Below, in pieces: positions 1 through 6,171 of a stretch of DNA of 12,871 bases. Location: positions 1 to 12,871 of the forward strand of contig CABSAH010000034.1 in assembly GCA_902475645.1 (NCBI GenBank), read 5' to 3'. This DNA comes from an uncultured Christensenellaceae bacterium. GTDB taxonomy: Bacteria > Bacillota > Clostridia > Christensenellales > CAG-138. Position numbers and translations under genes: made by a program. The notes beneath the pieces are model-generated. The model worked only from the letters and a program-made list of their open reading frames with translations, was not told the DNA's origin and ran no database searches. Numbering within the stretch: the first letter of the stretch is position 1; every line of letters begins with the position of its first letter.

Positions 1-524
1 AAAACGGCTGCGGCGAAATAATCAAATACGCCGTGCTTGCGGGCGGGGAGCTTTTTGATATCATAGAAAATGCGGATATACGCAGCCGCTATGCCGACGT
101 TATAGCCCGCTGCGTAACAATAAAACGGGATATAGTCAGCAGCGACGAGTTCGACACGGGCCGCCGCAAGCTGCTTAACCTTGGGCATACCTTCGGCCAC
201 GCCATAGAAAAATGCAGCGGCTACTCCGTCCCCCACGGCACGGCGGTTGGCATCGGCCTTGCCATGATAAGCCGCGCGGCGCATAGGCGCGGCTTCTGCG
301 GGGCTGATGTTCCGCGCAGCATAGAAAGGCTGCTTATGCAATACGGCATGGATTCCGCCGCCGATTTTACGGCCGAGGAGCTTTACAACGCCGCCCTTTC
401 GGACAAGAAGATAGAGGGCGGCAGCATAGCCCTTGTTATACCCGAACGTATAGGCTCATGCCGCGTGCTTACAACAGCATGCAGCGCCATGGCAGACTGG
501 ATCAAGGACGGCGGCGCGCTATGA
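1..524 (+). CDS. aroB: 3-dehydroquinate synthase, C-terminal part (partial, 5' end outside window)
   Basis: AroB converts DAHP to 3-dehydroquinate, step two of the shikimate pathway, in the cytoplasm, using NAD and a divalent metal. The reading frame is open from the window edge (first full codon at 3), so about 173 residues, the C-terminal half of a roughly 350-residue enzyme, are present. Visible family motifs are NGCGEIIKYAVL near the edge, containing a metal-ligand Glu, then LLNLGHTFGHAIEK and VPHGTAVGIGL, containing the two metal-ligand His. The usual HGEAV is HGTAV here, a modest variation. The stop codon overlaps the aroA start as ATGA, so translation is probably coupled. The ATG at 33 is internal to the conserved domain and is not the start. 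The family call is secure; nothing can be said about the missing N-terminal NAD-binding half. Confidence 0.95.
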   Translation, partial: NGCGEIIKYAVLAGGELFDIIENADIRSRYADVIARCVTIKRDIVSSDEFDTGRRKLLNLGHTFGHAIEKCSGYSVPHGTAVGIGLAMISRAAHRRGFCGADVPRSIERLLMQYGMDSAADFTAEELYNAALSDKKIEGGSIALVIPERIGSCRVLTTACSAMADWIKDGGAL

Positions 525-1789
525 TATGCAGCATTCGGCACGGCGCGCGCACGGGCAGCGTTGATATAATATCCTCCAAATCCTATGCGCACAGGCTTAT
601 AATATTGGCATCGCTTGCAAAAGGCGCATCCCGCATAGAGTGCCGCGGCACATCAAGGGATATAGAGGCCACCGTAAGCTGCATGAACGCGCTTGGCGCA
701 AGCATCGTGCGCACGGGCGATATGATATATGTTGAGCCCATCGTAAATAAGCCCCGTGGCATACGCGAGCTTAACTGCGGCGAATCAGGCTCCACGCTGC
801 GCTTCCTTTTGCCAATTATAGGGGCGCTCGGTGCAGAAGCCGTATTCAATATGGAAGGAAGGCTGGGCGAAAGGCCGCTTGCCCCGCTTGACGGTGTGCT
901 TCGTGCGCACGGCATGGCAATACAAAAGCAGGGCGTGCGGCTTTATTGCTCCGGGCAGCTAACCGCCGACGAATACGCAATAGACGGCAATGTTTCAAGC
1001 CAATATATATCCGGACTATTGATGGCGCTGCCGCTGCTTTGCCATGGCAGTACGCTCGCCGTTACGGGGCGGCTTGAATCGGGCGCATATGTGGATATTA
1101 CGCTCGATACGCTTAAAACCGCCAATGCCGCCGTTGCATGCGGCGATAACGGGCGGAGCTTTACAATACAGGGCGGCTGCGGATACAATATGCCCGCCGT
1201 TTGCCGCGCCGAGGGGGACTGGTCAAACGCAGCGTTCTTCCTATGCATGGGCGCAGTCAGCCGCCGCGGCATAACCGTAACCGGGCTTAACGCATCCTCC
1301 CGCCAGGGGGACAGGCAGATTGCCGCAATACTGCGCCAAATGGGTGCGGATGTATGCATCGGCGGCGAAAGCATTACCGTAAAGCGCAATAAGCTTATGC
1401 CCATAACCGTTAACGCTTCGCAAATACCCGACCTTATCCCCGCAATATGCGCGCTTGCGGCGGCGGCCGAGGGCGATACGCATATAATAAACGCGGCGCG
1501 GCTTAGGCTGAAGGAGTCGGACAGGCTTAAAAGCACGGCGGATATGCTTGCGGCCTTGGGCGTAGGCGTTACGGAGCTTGCGGATGGGTTGACGGTACAC
1601 GGCACGGGGCATATACTCGGCGGAACGGTTGACAGCCGCAACGACCACAGGATAGCCATGGCTGCGGCGGTTGCCGCATGCGCCGCCGAAGGGAACGTAA
1701 GCATACGGGGCAAAGAATGCGTAAGCAAATCCTACCCCGCGTTTTTTGATGTACTCGATACGCTGCATACGGAAGGAGAACACGCATGA
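521..1789 (+). CDS. aroA: 3-phosphoshikimate 1-carboxyvinyltransferase (EPSP synthase)
   Basis: AroA joins phosphoenolpyruvate to shikimate-3-phosphate to give EPSP. The 422-residue protein is near the usual length of about 427. Motifs run in order: SKSYAHR with K20, S21 and R25 in the substrate site, NCGESGSTLRF (the PEP loop), ERPLAPL, SSQYISGLLMA, EGDWSNAAFF, then LRLKESDRL and NDHRIAMAAAV near the C-terminus. I chose the ATG at 521, which overlaps the aroB stop (ATGA) and has AAGGA at 504-508 upstream. The frame is open back to an ATG at 458, but that would add 21 residues overlapping aroB and place sequence ahead of the normal N-terminal beta-strand. The stop overlaps the aroC start in the same ATGA manner. 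All catalytic signatures look intact. Confidence 0.96.
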   Translation: MICSIRHGARTGSVDIISSKSYAHRLIILASLAKGASRIECRGTSRDIEATVSCMNALGASIVRTGDMIYVEPIVNKPRGIRELNCGESGSTLRFLLPIIGALGAEAVFNMEGRLGERPLAPLDGVLRAHGMAIQKQGVRLYCSGQLTADEYAIDGNVSSQYISGLLMALPLLCHGSTLAVTGRLESGAYVDITLDTLKTANAAVACGDNGRSFTIQGGCGYNMPAVCRAEGDWSNAAFFLCMGAVSRRGITVTGLNASSRQGDRQIAAILRQMGADVCIGGESITVKRNKLMPITVNASQIPDLIPAICALAAAAEGDTHIINAARLRLKESDRLKSTADMLAALGVGVTELADGLTVHGTGHILGGTVDSRNDHRIAMAAAVAACAAEGNVSIRGKECVSKSYPAFFDVLDTLHTEGEHA

Positions 1790-2853
1790 GCAGTATTTAC
1801 GGCGAAAATGTACACATATCCATATTCGGCCAATCCCACAGCGCGGCAATAGGCGTTACGCTGGACGGCGTACCGGCGGGCAAGGCAATAGATACAGCTG
1901 AGCTTTTATCATTCCTGCGCCGCCGCGCACCGGGGCAAAACGAATATTCAACCACACGGCGCGAAGCGGATGAGCCGGAGTTCCTTTCCGGGATAGTTGC
2001 GGGCCATACCTGCGGCGCGCCGATAGCCTCCATAATACGCAATACCGATGCGCACAGCCGCGATTATGACCCGCTTGCATTCACCCCGCGCCCGGGACAC
2101 GCGGACTATACCGCCGGCGTAAAATACTCCGGCTTTGAGGACCGCGCCGGCGGCGGGCATTTTTCCGGCAGGCTTACGGCGGCGCTATGCATAGCGGGCG
2201 GAATATGCATTCAGCTTCTTAAAAGCGAGGGCATAAGCATAATAAGCCGCATAGCATCGATAGCCAACGTTAATGACGAAGGCGGGCTTACCGAATCAAC
2301 GGCAAAAAAGCCCTTCCCAACCGTCAGCGATACAGCGGGAGAGGCCATGCGGCGCGAAATTGCCGCAGCCAAGGCGGAGGGCGACAGCGTGGGCGGCACG
2401 ATAGAATGCCGCATATTGGGGCTTGAAACAGGGCTTGGCGGGCCGCTTTTCGGCGGTATGGAGGGGCGCATAGCCAAGGCCGTGTTCGCCATACCCGCCA
2501 TAAAGGGAATTGAGTTCGGCGCGGGCTTTGCGGCGGCGAATATGCGCGGGAGCGAAAATAATGACCGCTTCTGCATTGAGGATGGCCGCGTAATTACGGA
2601 AACGAATAACTGCGGCGGCATTTTGGGCGGAATAACCACCGCAATGCCGCTTACTTTCCGCGTGGCTGTTAAGCCCACGCCCTCCATAGCGCGGGAGCAG
2701 CTTACGCTGAATATGCAAACGCGCACCCTTCAGCCCCTTACGATAGGCGGCAGGCACGACCCCTGCATAGTGCCGCGCGCCGTGCCGTGCGTTGAAGCGG
2801 CGGCGGCAATAGCCGTATACGATGCGCTGCTTGGCAGGCGCATGGAGCAATAG
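1786..2853 (+). CDS. aroC: chorismate synthase
   Basis: AroC eliminates phosphate from EPSP to make chorismate, using reduced FMN. The 355-residue length is normal. The start at 1786 overlaps the aroA stop and has an excellent SD, GGAAGGAG at 1771-1778, seven bases upstream. Motifs include IFGQSHSAAIGVTLDG with the catalytic His at residue 18, RRRAPGQNEYSTTRREADE, RPGHADYTAGVKYSG, GGGHFSGRLTA, TNNCGGILGG followed by KPTPSI, and GRHDPC near the end. The first motif is GQSHS where the textbook signature is GESHG, and GGGHFSGRLTA replaces the common R-S-S-A-R-E-T form. I take both as a clostridial subfamily signature rather than damage, because the catalytic histidines and arginines remain. A 15-nt gap separates it from the next gene. 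Confidence 0.95.
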   Translation: MSSIYGENVHISIFGQSHSAAIGVTLDGVPAGKAIDTAELLSFLRRRAPGQNEYSTTRREADEPEFLSGIVAGHTCGAPIASIIRNTDAHSRDYDPLAFTPRPGHADYTAGVKYSGFEDRAGGGHFSGRLTAALCIAGGICIQLLKSEGISIISRIASIANVNDEGGLTESTAKKPFPTVSDTAGEAMRREIAAAKAEGDSVGGTIECRILGLETGLGGPLFGGMEGRIAKAVFAIPAIKGIEFGAGFAAANMRGSENNDRFCIEDGRVITETNNCGGILGGITTAMPLTFRVAVKPTPSIAREQLTLNMQTRTLQPLTIGGRHDPCIVPRAVPCVEAAAAIAVYDALLGRRMEQ

Positions 2854-2868
2854 CGAAAGGACGGAGCA

Positions 2869-3762
2869 ATGCCGATGGAGCTTTCGGATTACAGGCAAAG
2901 GATAGATGCAATAGACGCTCAGCTCATTAAGCTGTTTGTTGAGCGCATGGACACGGCGGCGGATATTGCCCAATATAAAAAGGAACGCGGCATTAAGGCG
3001 CTTGACCCCGCGCGGGAGCGCGAAAAGCTGAACGCGATTGCGTCCATGGCGCCAAAGGAGCTTAGCGAATACGCGGTATCGCTTTATTCGCTTATGTTTG
3101 AGCTTAGCCGAAGCCGCCAGAACCGCATAATCGGCGCAAGCTCCCCGCTTACGGATGAAATTGACAGGGCCGTTAAGAATACCCCTTCCCTGTTCCCCCG
3201 CCATGCCACGGCAGCATGTCTTGAAGCTGAAAGGGCATATTCTCATGCGGCGTGCGAAAAGCTGTTCGCGCGGGCGGATATGCAGTTTTTCCCTACGCTT
3301 GAGGCCGTGTTTTCCGCAACGGAGCAGGGCTTATGCAGATACGGCGTAATACCCGTTGAAACCGGTACGGCGAGCGGCATGGGCGCGGTATACGAAATGC
3401 TATCGAAGCACAATTTCAAGATAGTGCGCAGCGTAAAGCTGAACGCGCCCGATGGCTGCACCCGCTTCATATGCATATCACGGCAGCCTGAAATATATCC
3501 CGATGCAAACCGCACAAGCCTTATGGCGGCGCTGCCGCATGAGCAAACTTCGCTTTACGCGGTGCTTAGCCGCCTCCGCGCGCAGGAAATGCGCCTTATA
3601 AGGCTTGAAGGCAGGCCGCTTGCGGGGAAGGATTTCGGATTCATGCTGTATTTTGATATCGAAGCCACCGTAGGCTCGCCCGGGTTCATGCAGCTTATGG
3701 GAGAGCTTTCAATCGGCTGCGAAGGGCTGACATATCTTGGCAGTTATACGGAAACGGTATGA
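2869..3762 (+). CDS. pheA: Chorismate mutase with internally deleted prephenate dehydratase region and C-terminal ACT domain
   Basis: Residues 1-88 form an AroQ-type chorismate mutase that should turn chorismate into prephenate. R9, R26, K37, D46, R49, E50 and Q84 sit where E. coli PheA has R11, R28, K39, D48, R51, E52 and Q88. Residues about 110-200 resemble prephenate dehydratase and 215-297 an ACT domain. The dehydratase part is abnormal: the segment normally lying between the RSVKL strand (residue 191) and CTRF (residue 197) is missing, about 80-85 residues by comparison with E. coli PheA as I remember it. This explains a length of 297 rather than about 375-380. The glycine-rich first motif reads LEAERAYSH, ENS is ETG (164-166), and the ACT motifs GSL and ESRP read TSL and EGRP. 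TRF survives. There is no frameshift. The start is supported by AAAGGA at 2856-2861. Mutase activity is likely; dehydratase activity is doubtful. Confidence 0.85.
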   Translation: MPMELSDYRQRIDAIDAQLIKLFVERMDTAADIAQYKKERGIKALDPAREREKLNAIASMAPKELSEYAVSLYSLMFELSRSRQNRIIGASSPLTDEIDRAVKNTPSLFPRHATAACLEAERAYSHAACEKLFARADMQFFPTLEAVFSATEQGLCRYGVIPVETGTASGMGAVYEMLSKHNFKIVRSVKLNAPDGCTRFICISRQPEIYPDANRTSLMAALPHEQTSLYAVLSRLRAQEMRLIRLEGRPLAGKDFGFMLYFDIEATVGSPGFMQLMGELSIGCEGLTYLGSYTETV

Positions 3763-3774
3763 GGTGAACGGATT

Positions 3775-4995
3775 ATGCGCTGCGGATTACTTGGAGAAAA
3801 GCTGGGCCACAGCTATTCAAAGGCCATACACGAACGCCTTGGCGGATACGACTACGAGCTTATCGAATGCCCGCGCGAAAGGCTGGATGCGTTCATGCGC
3901 GGCGGCGATTTTGACGCAATAAACGTTACAATACCGTATAAAAAGGCGGTCATACCCTATTGCGCGCGGCTTTCGCCCATTGCCCGAAGCATAGGCAGCG
4001 TAAACGCCGTTATACGGCAAAGCGACGGCACGCTCTACGGCGACAATACGGATGCATACGGCTTTATGAGCATGGTGAACAAAAGCGGCATAGCCGTTGC
4101 GGGCAAAAAGGCTATTGTATTGGGCAGCGGCGGGGCTTCCGCCACGGTATGCGCCGTACTTAACGAGCTTAAAGCAAAAAGCGTTACGGTAATATCCCGA
4201 AGCGGTGCGGACAACTACGGAAACATACCAAAGCATAAGGACGCGGATATAATAGTAAACACCACGCCCGTGGGCATGTATCCCGATACGGGCAAAAGCC
4301 CCGTTGACCTAAGCCTGTTTGACGGCTGTCAGGGCGTACTGGACATAGTATACAACCCGCGCCGCACTGAGCTTATAATGCAGGCGGAGCGGCTCGGCAT
4401 ACCGTGCATCGGCGGGCTTAATATGCTTGTTGCGCAGGCAAAGCGGGCGGCGGAGCTGTTCACCGGCACGGCTATACCCGATAGCCGCACGGATGATATA
4501 GAGCGCGAGCTGAGCATCAATATGCAGAACGTAGTGCTTATAGGCATGCCGGGCTGCGGCAAAAGCACGATAGCCGCGGCGCTCGGCAAAAGGCTTGGGC
4601 GGACAGTATATGACAGCGACGATATAATAGAGCGCAGCACGGGCATGAGCATACCCGAAATGTTTGCCACCCGCGGGGAGGATGCGTTCCGCGCCGCCGA
4701 AACAAAGGCGCTGAGCGAGCTTGGCAGGCAGAGCGGGCTTATAATATCAACGGGCGGCGGATGCGTTACGCGGGCGGAAAACTATCCCCTGCTGCACCAA
4801 AACGGCATAATAATTTGGCTTACGCGAAGCATTGCCGCATTGCCCACGGACGGGCGGCCGCTATCGCAAAGCTGCGGCACGGATGCGCTTTTTGCCGCGC
4901 GCAAGCCGCTTTACGAGCGTTTTTGCGATATTATTACGGATAACAACGGCGCTGTTGAAAGCACCGTGCAAAGCATTACGGAGGCGTTAAAATGA
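3775..4995 (+). CDS. aroE-aroK: Fused shikimate dehydrogenase - shikimate kinase
   Basis: One 406-residue chain carries two consecutive shikimate pathway enzymes. Residues 1 to about 245 are AroE, which reduces 3-dehydroshikimate with NADPH: GEKLGHSYS shikimate-binding motif, NVTIPYK with catalytic K56, GDNTDAYGF with D93, the dinucleotide loop VLGSGGAS, VNTTPVGMYP and GGLNMLVAQAK. Residues about 250-406 are AroK, which phosphorylates shikimate: P-loop GMPGCGKST (257-265), DSDD, GEDAFRAAE, STGGGC, DGRPLSQ in the lid, and ARKPLYE. Both active sites look complete. M250 could serve as an internal start, but no SD precedes it and the frame is continuous, so a fusion is the simple reading. SD GAGGTGA at 3761-3767 is seven bases from the ATG and overlaps the previous stop codon. 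The stop overlaps aroQ as ATGA. Confidence 0.94.
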   Translation: MRCGLLGEKLGHSYSKAIHERLGGYDYELIECPRERLDAFMRGGDFDAINVTIPYKKAVIPYCARLSPIARSIGSVNAVIRQSDGTLYGDNTDAYGFMSMVNKSGIAVAGKKAIVLGSGGASATVCAVLNELKAKSVTVISRSGADNYGNIPKHKDADIIVNTTPVGMYPDTGKSPVDLSLFDGCQGVLDIVYNPRRTELIMQAERLGIPCIGGLNMLVAQAKRAAELFTGTAIPDSRTDDIERELSINMQNVVLIGMPGCGKSTIAAALGKRLGRTVYDSDDIIERSTGMSIPEMFATRGEDAFRAAETKALSELGRQSGLIISTGGGCVTRAENYPLLHQNGIIIWLTRSIAALPTDGRPLSQSCGTDALFAARKPLYERFCDIITDNNGAVESTVQSITEALK

Positions 4996-5426
4996 AGCTG
5001 CTTATTATAAACGGGCCGAACCTTAACCTGCTTGGGCTAAGGGAGCCGGACATATACGGCAAGGGAACCTATGCCGAGCTTGTTGAATACATAACCGCCG
5101 CGTGCCGCGAAAGGGGCATAGAGGCCGAGGTTTTTCAATCCAATCACGAAGGCGCGATAGTGGATAAGATACAGTCCGCCTACGGCACATTCGATGCAAT
5201 AATAATTAACCCCGCCGCCTATACGCACACAAGCATTGCCATACTCGATGCGCTGAAGGCCGTAGGTCTCCCTGCGGTGGAGGTTCATCTATCCGACATA
5301 AACAGCCGCGAGGCCTTCCGCCGCGTATCCTATGCGGGCATGGCCTGCATAGCCACATATGCGGACCACGGCTTTGAAGGCTATAAGCTGGCGATAGACA
5401 AGCTGGCGGACTTGCGGAGAGAATGA
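4992..5426 (+). CDS. aroQ: 3-dehydroquinate dehydratase, type II
   Basis: AroQ dehydrates 3-dehydroquinate to 3-dehydroshikimate, step three of the pathway, as a cytoplasmic dodecamer in this family. The 144-residue protein is full length. The motifs LIINGPNLNLLGLREPDIYG (active-site Arg and Tyr), QSNHEGAIVDKI, INPAAYTHTS and EVHLSDINSREAFR carry the expected catalytic His and substrate-binding Asn and Arg. The usual short Gly-rich end motif reads IATYADHGFEGY, a small variation. The ATG overlaps the aroE-aroK stop and is preceded by a clean GGAGG at 4980-4984 with seven-base spacing, so coupled translation is likely. It is the last gene of the operon: repeats and a terminator-like hairpin follow the stop codon. 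The symbol here means the type II dehydratase, not the chorismate mutase fold of the same name. Confidence 0.95.
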   Translation: MKLLIINGPNLNLLGLREPDIYGKGTYAELVEYITAACRERGIEAEVFQSNHEGAIVDKIQSAYGTFDAIIINPAAYTHTSIAILDALKAVGLPAVEVHLSDINSREAFRRVSYAGMACIATYADHGFEGYKLAIDKLADLRRE

Positions 5427-5467
5427 GCTAAGGGGTTGAAACAAACAAAGAGATGTATGCTTCTTTT

Positions 5468-5523
5468 GACTCCCTCCGTCTTTTGCTTCGCAAAATCCAC
5501 CTCCCTCGACAGGGAGGCTTTTT
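5468..5523 (-). repeat. Palindromic repeat, copy A
   Basis: Read on the minus strand, the unit is a GC hairpin (CCTCCCT at 5500-5506 pairing with AGGGAGG at 5511-5517), a second hairpin (TTTTGC at 5481-5486 pairing with GCAAAA at 5490-5495), and a closing GGAGGGAGTC. Copy B has the same layout in the opposite orientation. The type resembles short repeats scattered through gut Clostridia genomes, which is recollection and not a search result. Confidence 0.7.
5500..5523 (+). terminator. Rho-independent terminator of the aro operon, embedded in repeat copy A
   Basis: A seven-base-pair stem CCTCCCT/AGGGAGG with a CGAC loop is followed by C and five T residues. It lies 74 bases after the aroQ stop and is the first terminator-like structure on the plus strand, so a repeat element probably supplies the operon terminator. 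Confidence 0.65.
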
Positions 5524-5550
5524 GGTTTTGAGTTTATACCGTGCCAAACG

Positions 5551-5595
5551 GCTCCCCGAACGGGGAGCTGTCAGCATAGCTGACTGAGGGGTTGA
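5551..5595 (+). repeat. Palindromic repeat, copy B (inverted relative to copy A)
   Basis: GCTCCCC (5551-5557) pairs with GGGGAGC (5562-5568) around GAAC. Then GTCAGC (5570-5575) pairs with GCTGAC (5579-5584) around ATA, followed by TGAGGGGTTGA. The tail AGGGGTTGA recurs at 5431-5439 directly after the aroQ stop, and the copy A start TCCCTCCG recurs at 5619-5626. These suggest further degenerate copies or a tandem duplication with a period of about 150 bases. Confidence 0.7.
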
Positions 5596-5688
5596 GGAAA
5601 AAAGAGTAGCCACGTTTATCCCTCCGGCTCATTTCGTTCGCCGTCACCCCTTCTTTTGGGCAGACCGCACAAGCCGCACAACGCAAAT

Positions 5689-5712
5689 AAGCCAATCCTC
5701 GGATTGGCTTTT
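5689..5712. terminator. Bidirectional hairpin terminator between aroQ and rpsT
   Basis: AAGCCAATC (5689-5697) pairs perfectly with GATTGGCTT (5702-5710) around a CTCG loop. A short T-run follows on the plus strand and a TTATTT stretch on the minus strand. It lies 37 bases beyond the rpsT stop and is the best candidate for ending rpsT transcription, while also backing up termination of the aro operon. Confidence 0.7.
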
Positions 5713-5748
5713 GCATAACCCTAATAACGGGCAATTACTTACTATTGA

Positions 5749-6015
5749 TTAGTTTGCCTTCGCGGCCAGCTTAAGGGCAAGCTGAGCCTTTTTGCGGTTG
5801 GCGTTGTTCTTATGCAGAACACCCTTGGCGGCAGCCTTATCAACCATGCTTACGGCGTTGACATAGGCGGCGGTGATGGCGGCCTGATCGCCTGCCTCAA
5901 GGGACTTGTCAAAGCTCTTTATAGCTGTCTTTACCCTGGAGGTAACTACACGGTTGTTGAGGTTTTTCTTAGCGGTGACTGCCACGCGCTTCAAAGCGGA
6001 CTTATGGTTTGCCAA
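5749..6015 (-). CDS. rpsT: 30S ribosomal protein S20 (TTG start)
   Basis: S20 binds 16S rRNA and takes part in early assembly of the small subunit. The 88-residue lysine- and alanine-rich helical protein starts MANHKSALKR and carries the GVLHKNNANRKKAQL C-terminal motif of the family; length is normal. No ATG precedes the conserved N-terminus. The start is TTG at 6015-6013, preceded by a strong AAGGGGGAG SD about eight bases upstream. It is transcribed away from gpr from its own promoter and converges on aroQ. The gene order rpsT, gpr, spoIIP with rpsT divergent matches what I recall of Bacillus subtilis. S20 in E. coli also uses UUG, so the weak start may be regulatory. Confidence 0.96.
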   Translation of the reverse strand: MANHKSALKRVAVTAKKNLNNRVVTSRVKTAIKSFDKSLEAGDQAAITAAYVNAVSMVDKAAAKGVLHKNNANRKKAQLALKLAAKAN

Positions 6016-6054
6016 AACGGTCTCCCCCTTGTTATTTTTACTCGAACATCGTGT

Positions 6055-6083
6055 ATTATATCACGCCGTTTTGCATAAAGCAA
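6055..6083 (-). promoter_or_regulatory. SigA-type promoter of rpsT with extended -10
   Basis: On the minus strand, TTGCTT (6083-6078) is separated by exactly 17 bases from TATAAT (6060-6055). The -10 is preceded by TG one base upstream (TGATATAAT), an extended -10. Transcription would start near 6048, leaving a leader of about 33 bases that includes the SD. Confidence 0.7.
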
Positions 6084-6104
6084 GCATAAATCGCGTACAA
6101 TTCA

Positions 6105-6134
6105 GATTTTTTATTCCCATTGCCGCACATAATA
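6105..6134 (+). promoter_or_regulatory. Possible SigG-type (forespore) promoter of gpr
   Basis: CATAATA at 6128-6134 fits the SigG -10 consensus (CATnmTA as I recall it from Bacillus). Exactly 18 bases upstream is GATTT (6105-6109), which matches only three of five positions of the GMATR -35 element. Gpr is a forespore gene in the family, so the placement makes sense, but the -35 is weak and this remains tentative. Confidence 0.35.
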
Positions 6135-6171
6135 GCCCCATAGACAATTTTTTGTTCAAGGAGGGCTTTAT

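Larger units (their letters stand above)
5427..5748. other. Non-coding interval with repeats and terminators between aroQ and rpsT
   Basis: This 322-base stretch between convergent genes has no credible gene. It contains two inverted copies of a palindromic repeat, fragments of further copies, a terminator-like hairpin at 5500-5523, and a second hairpin at 5689-5712. Base composition is more AT-rich and the codon pattern of the neighbours disappears. Confidence 0.8.

Noticed and set aside
458..520. An upstream ATG at 458 as the start of aroA
   Set aside because: It would add 21 residues ahead of the family N-terminus and lie within aroB; the ATG at 521 overlaps the aroB stop, has AAGGA upstream and gives a normal length.
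1828..1842. AroC motif GQSHS instead of GESHG, considered as a sign of a defective enzyme
   Set aside because: The catalytic His and all other motifs are intact, and the GGGHFSGRLTA region is also of a distinct subtype, so this looks like a lineage variant. An alignment with clostridial AroC would settle it.
2296..3246. Long minus-strand open frame opposite aroC and pheA
   Set aside because: Shadow frame caused by the composition of real genes; low-complexity Arg/Ala/Tyr-rich product with no recognisable domain.
5428..5734. Two short minus-strand open frames (5428-5613 and 5534-5734)
   Set aside because: Both are translations of the palindromic repeats, with no credible SD or domain.
5427..5748. 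Repeat cluster considered as a CRISPR array or insertion sequence remnant
   Set aside because: The repeats are inverted, degenerate and without regular spacers, and there is no cas or transposase gene nearby.
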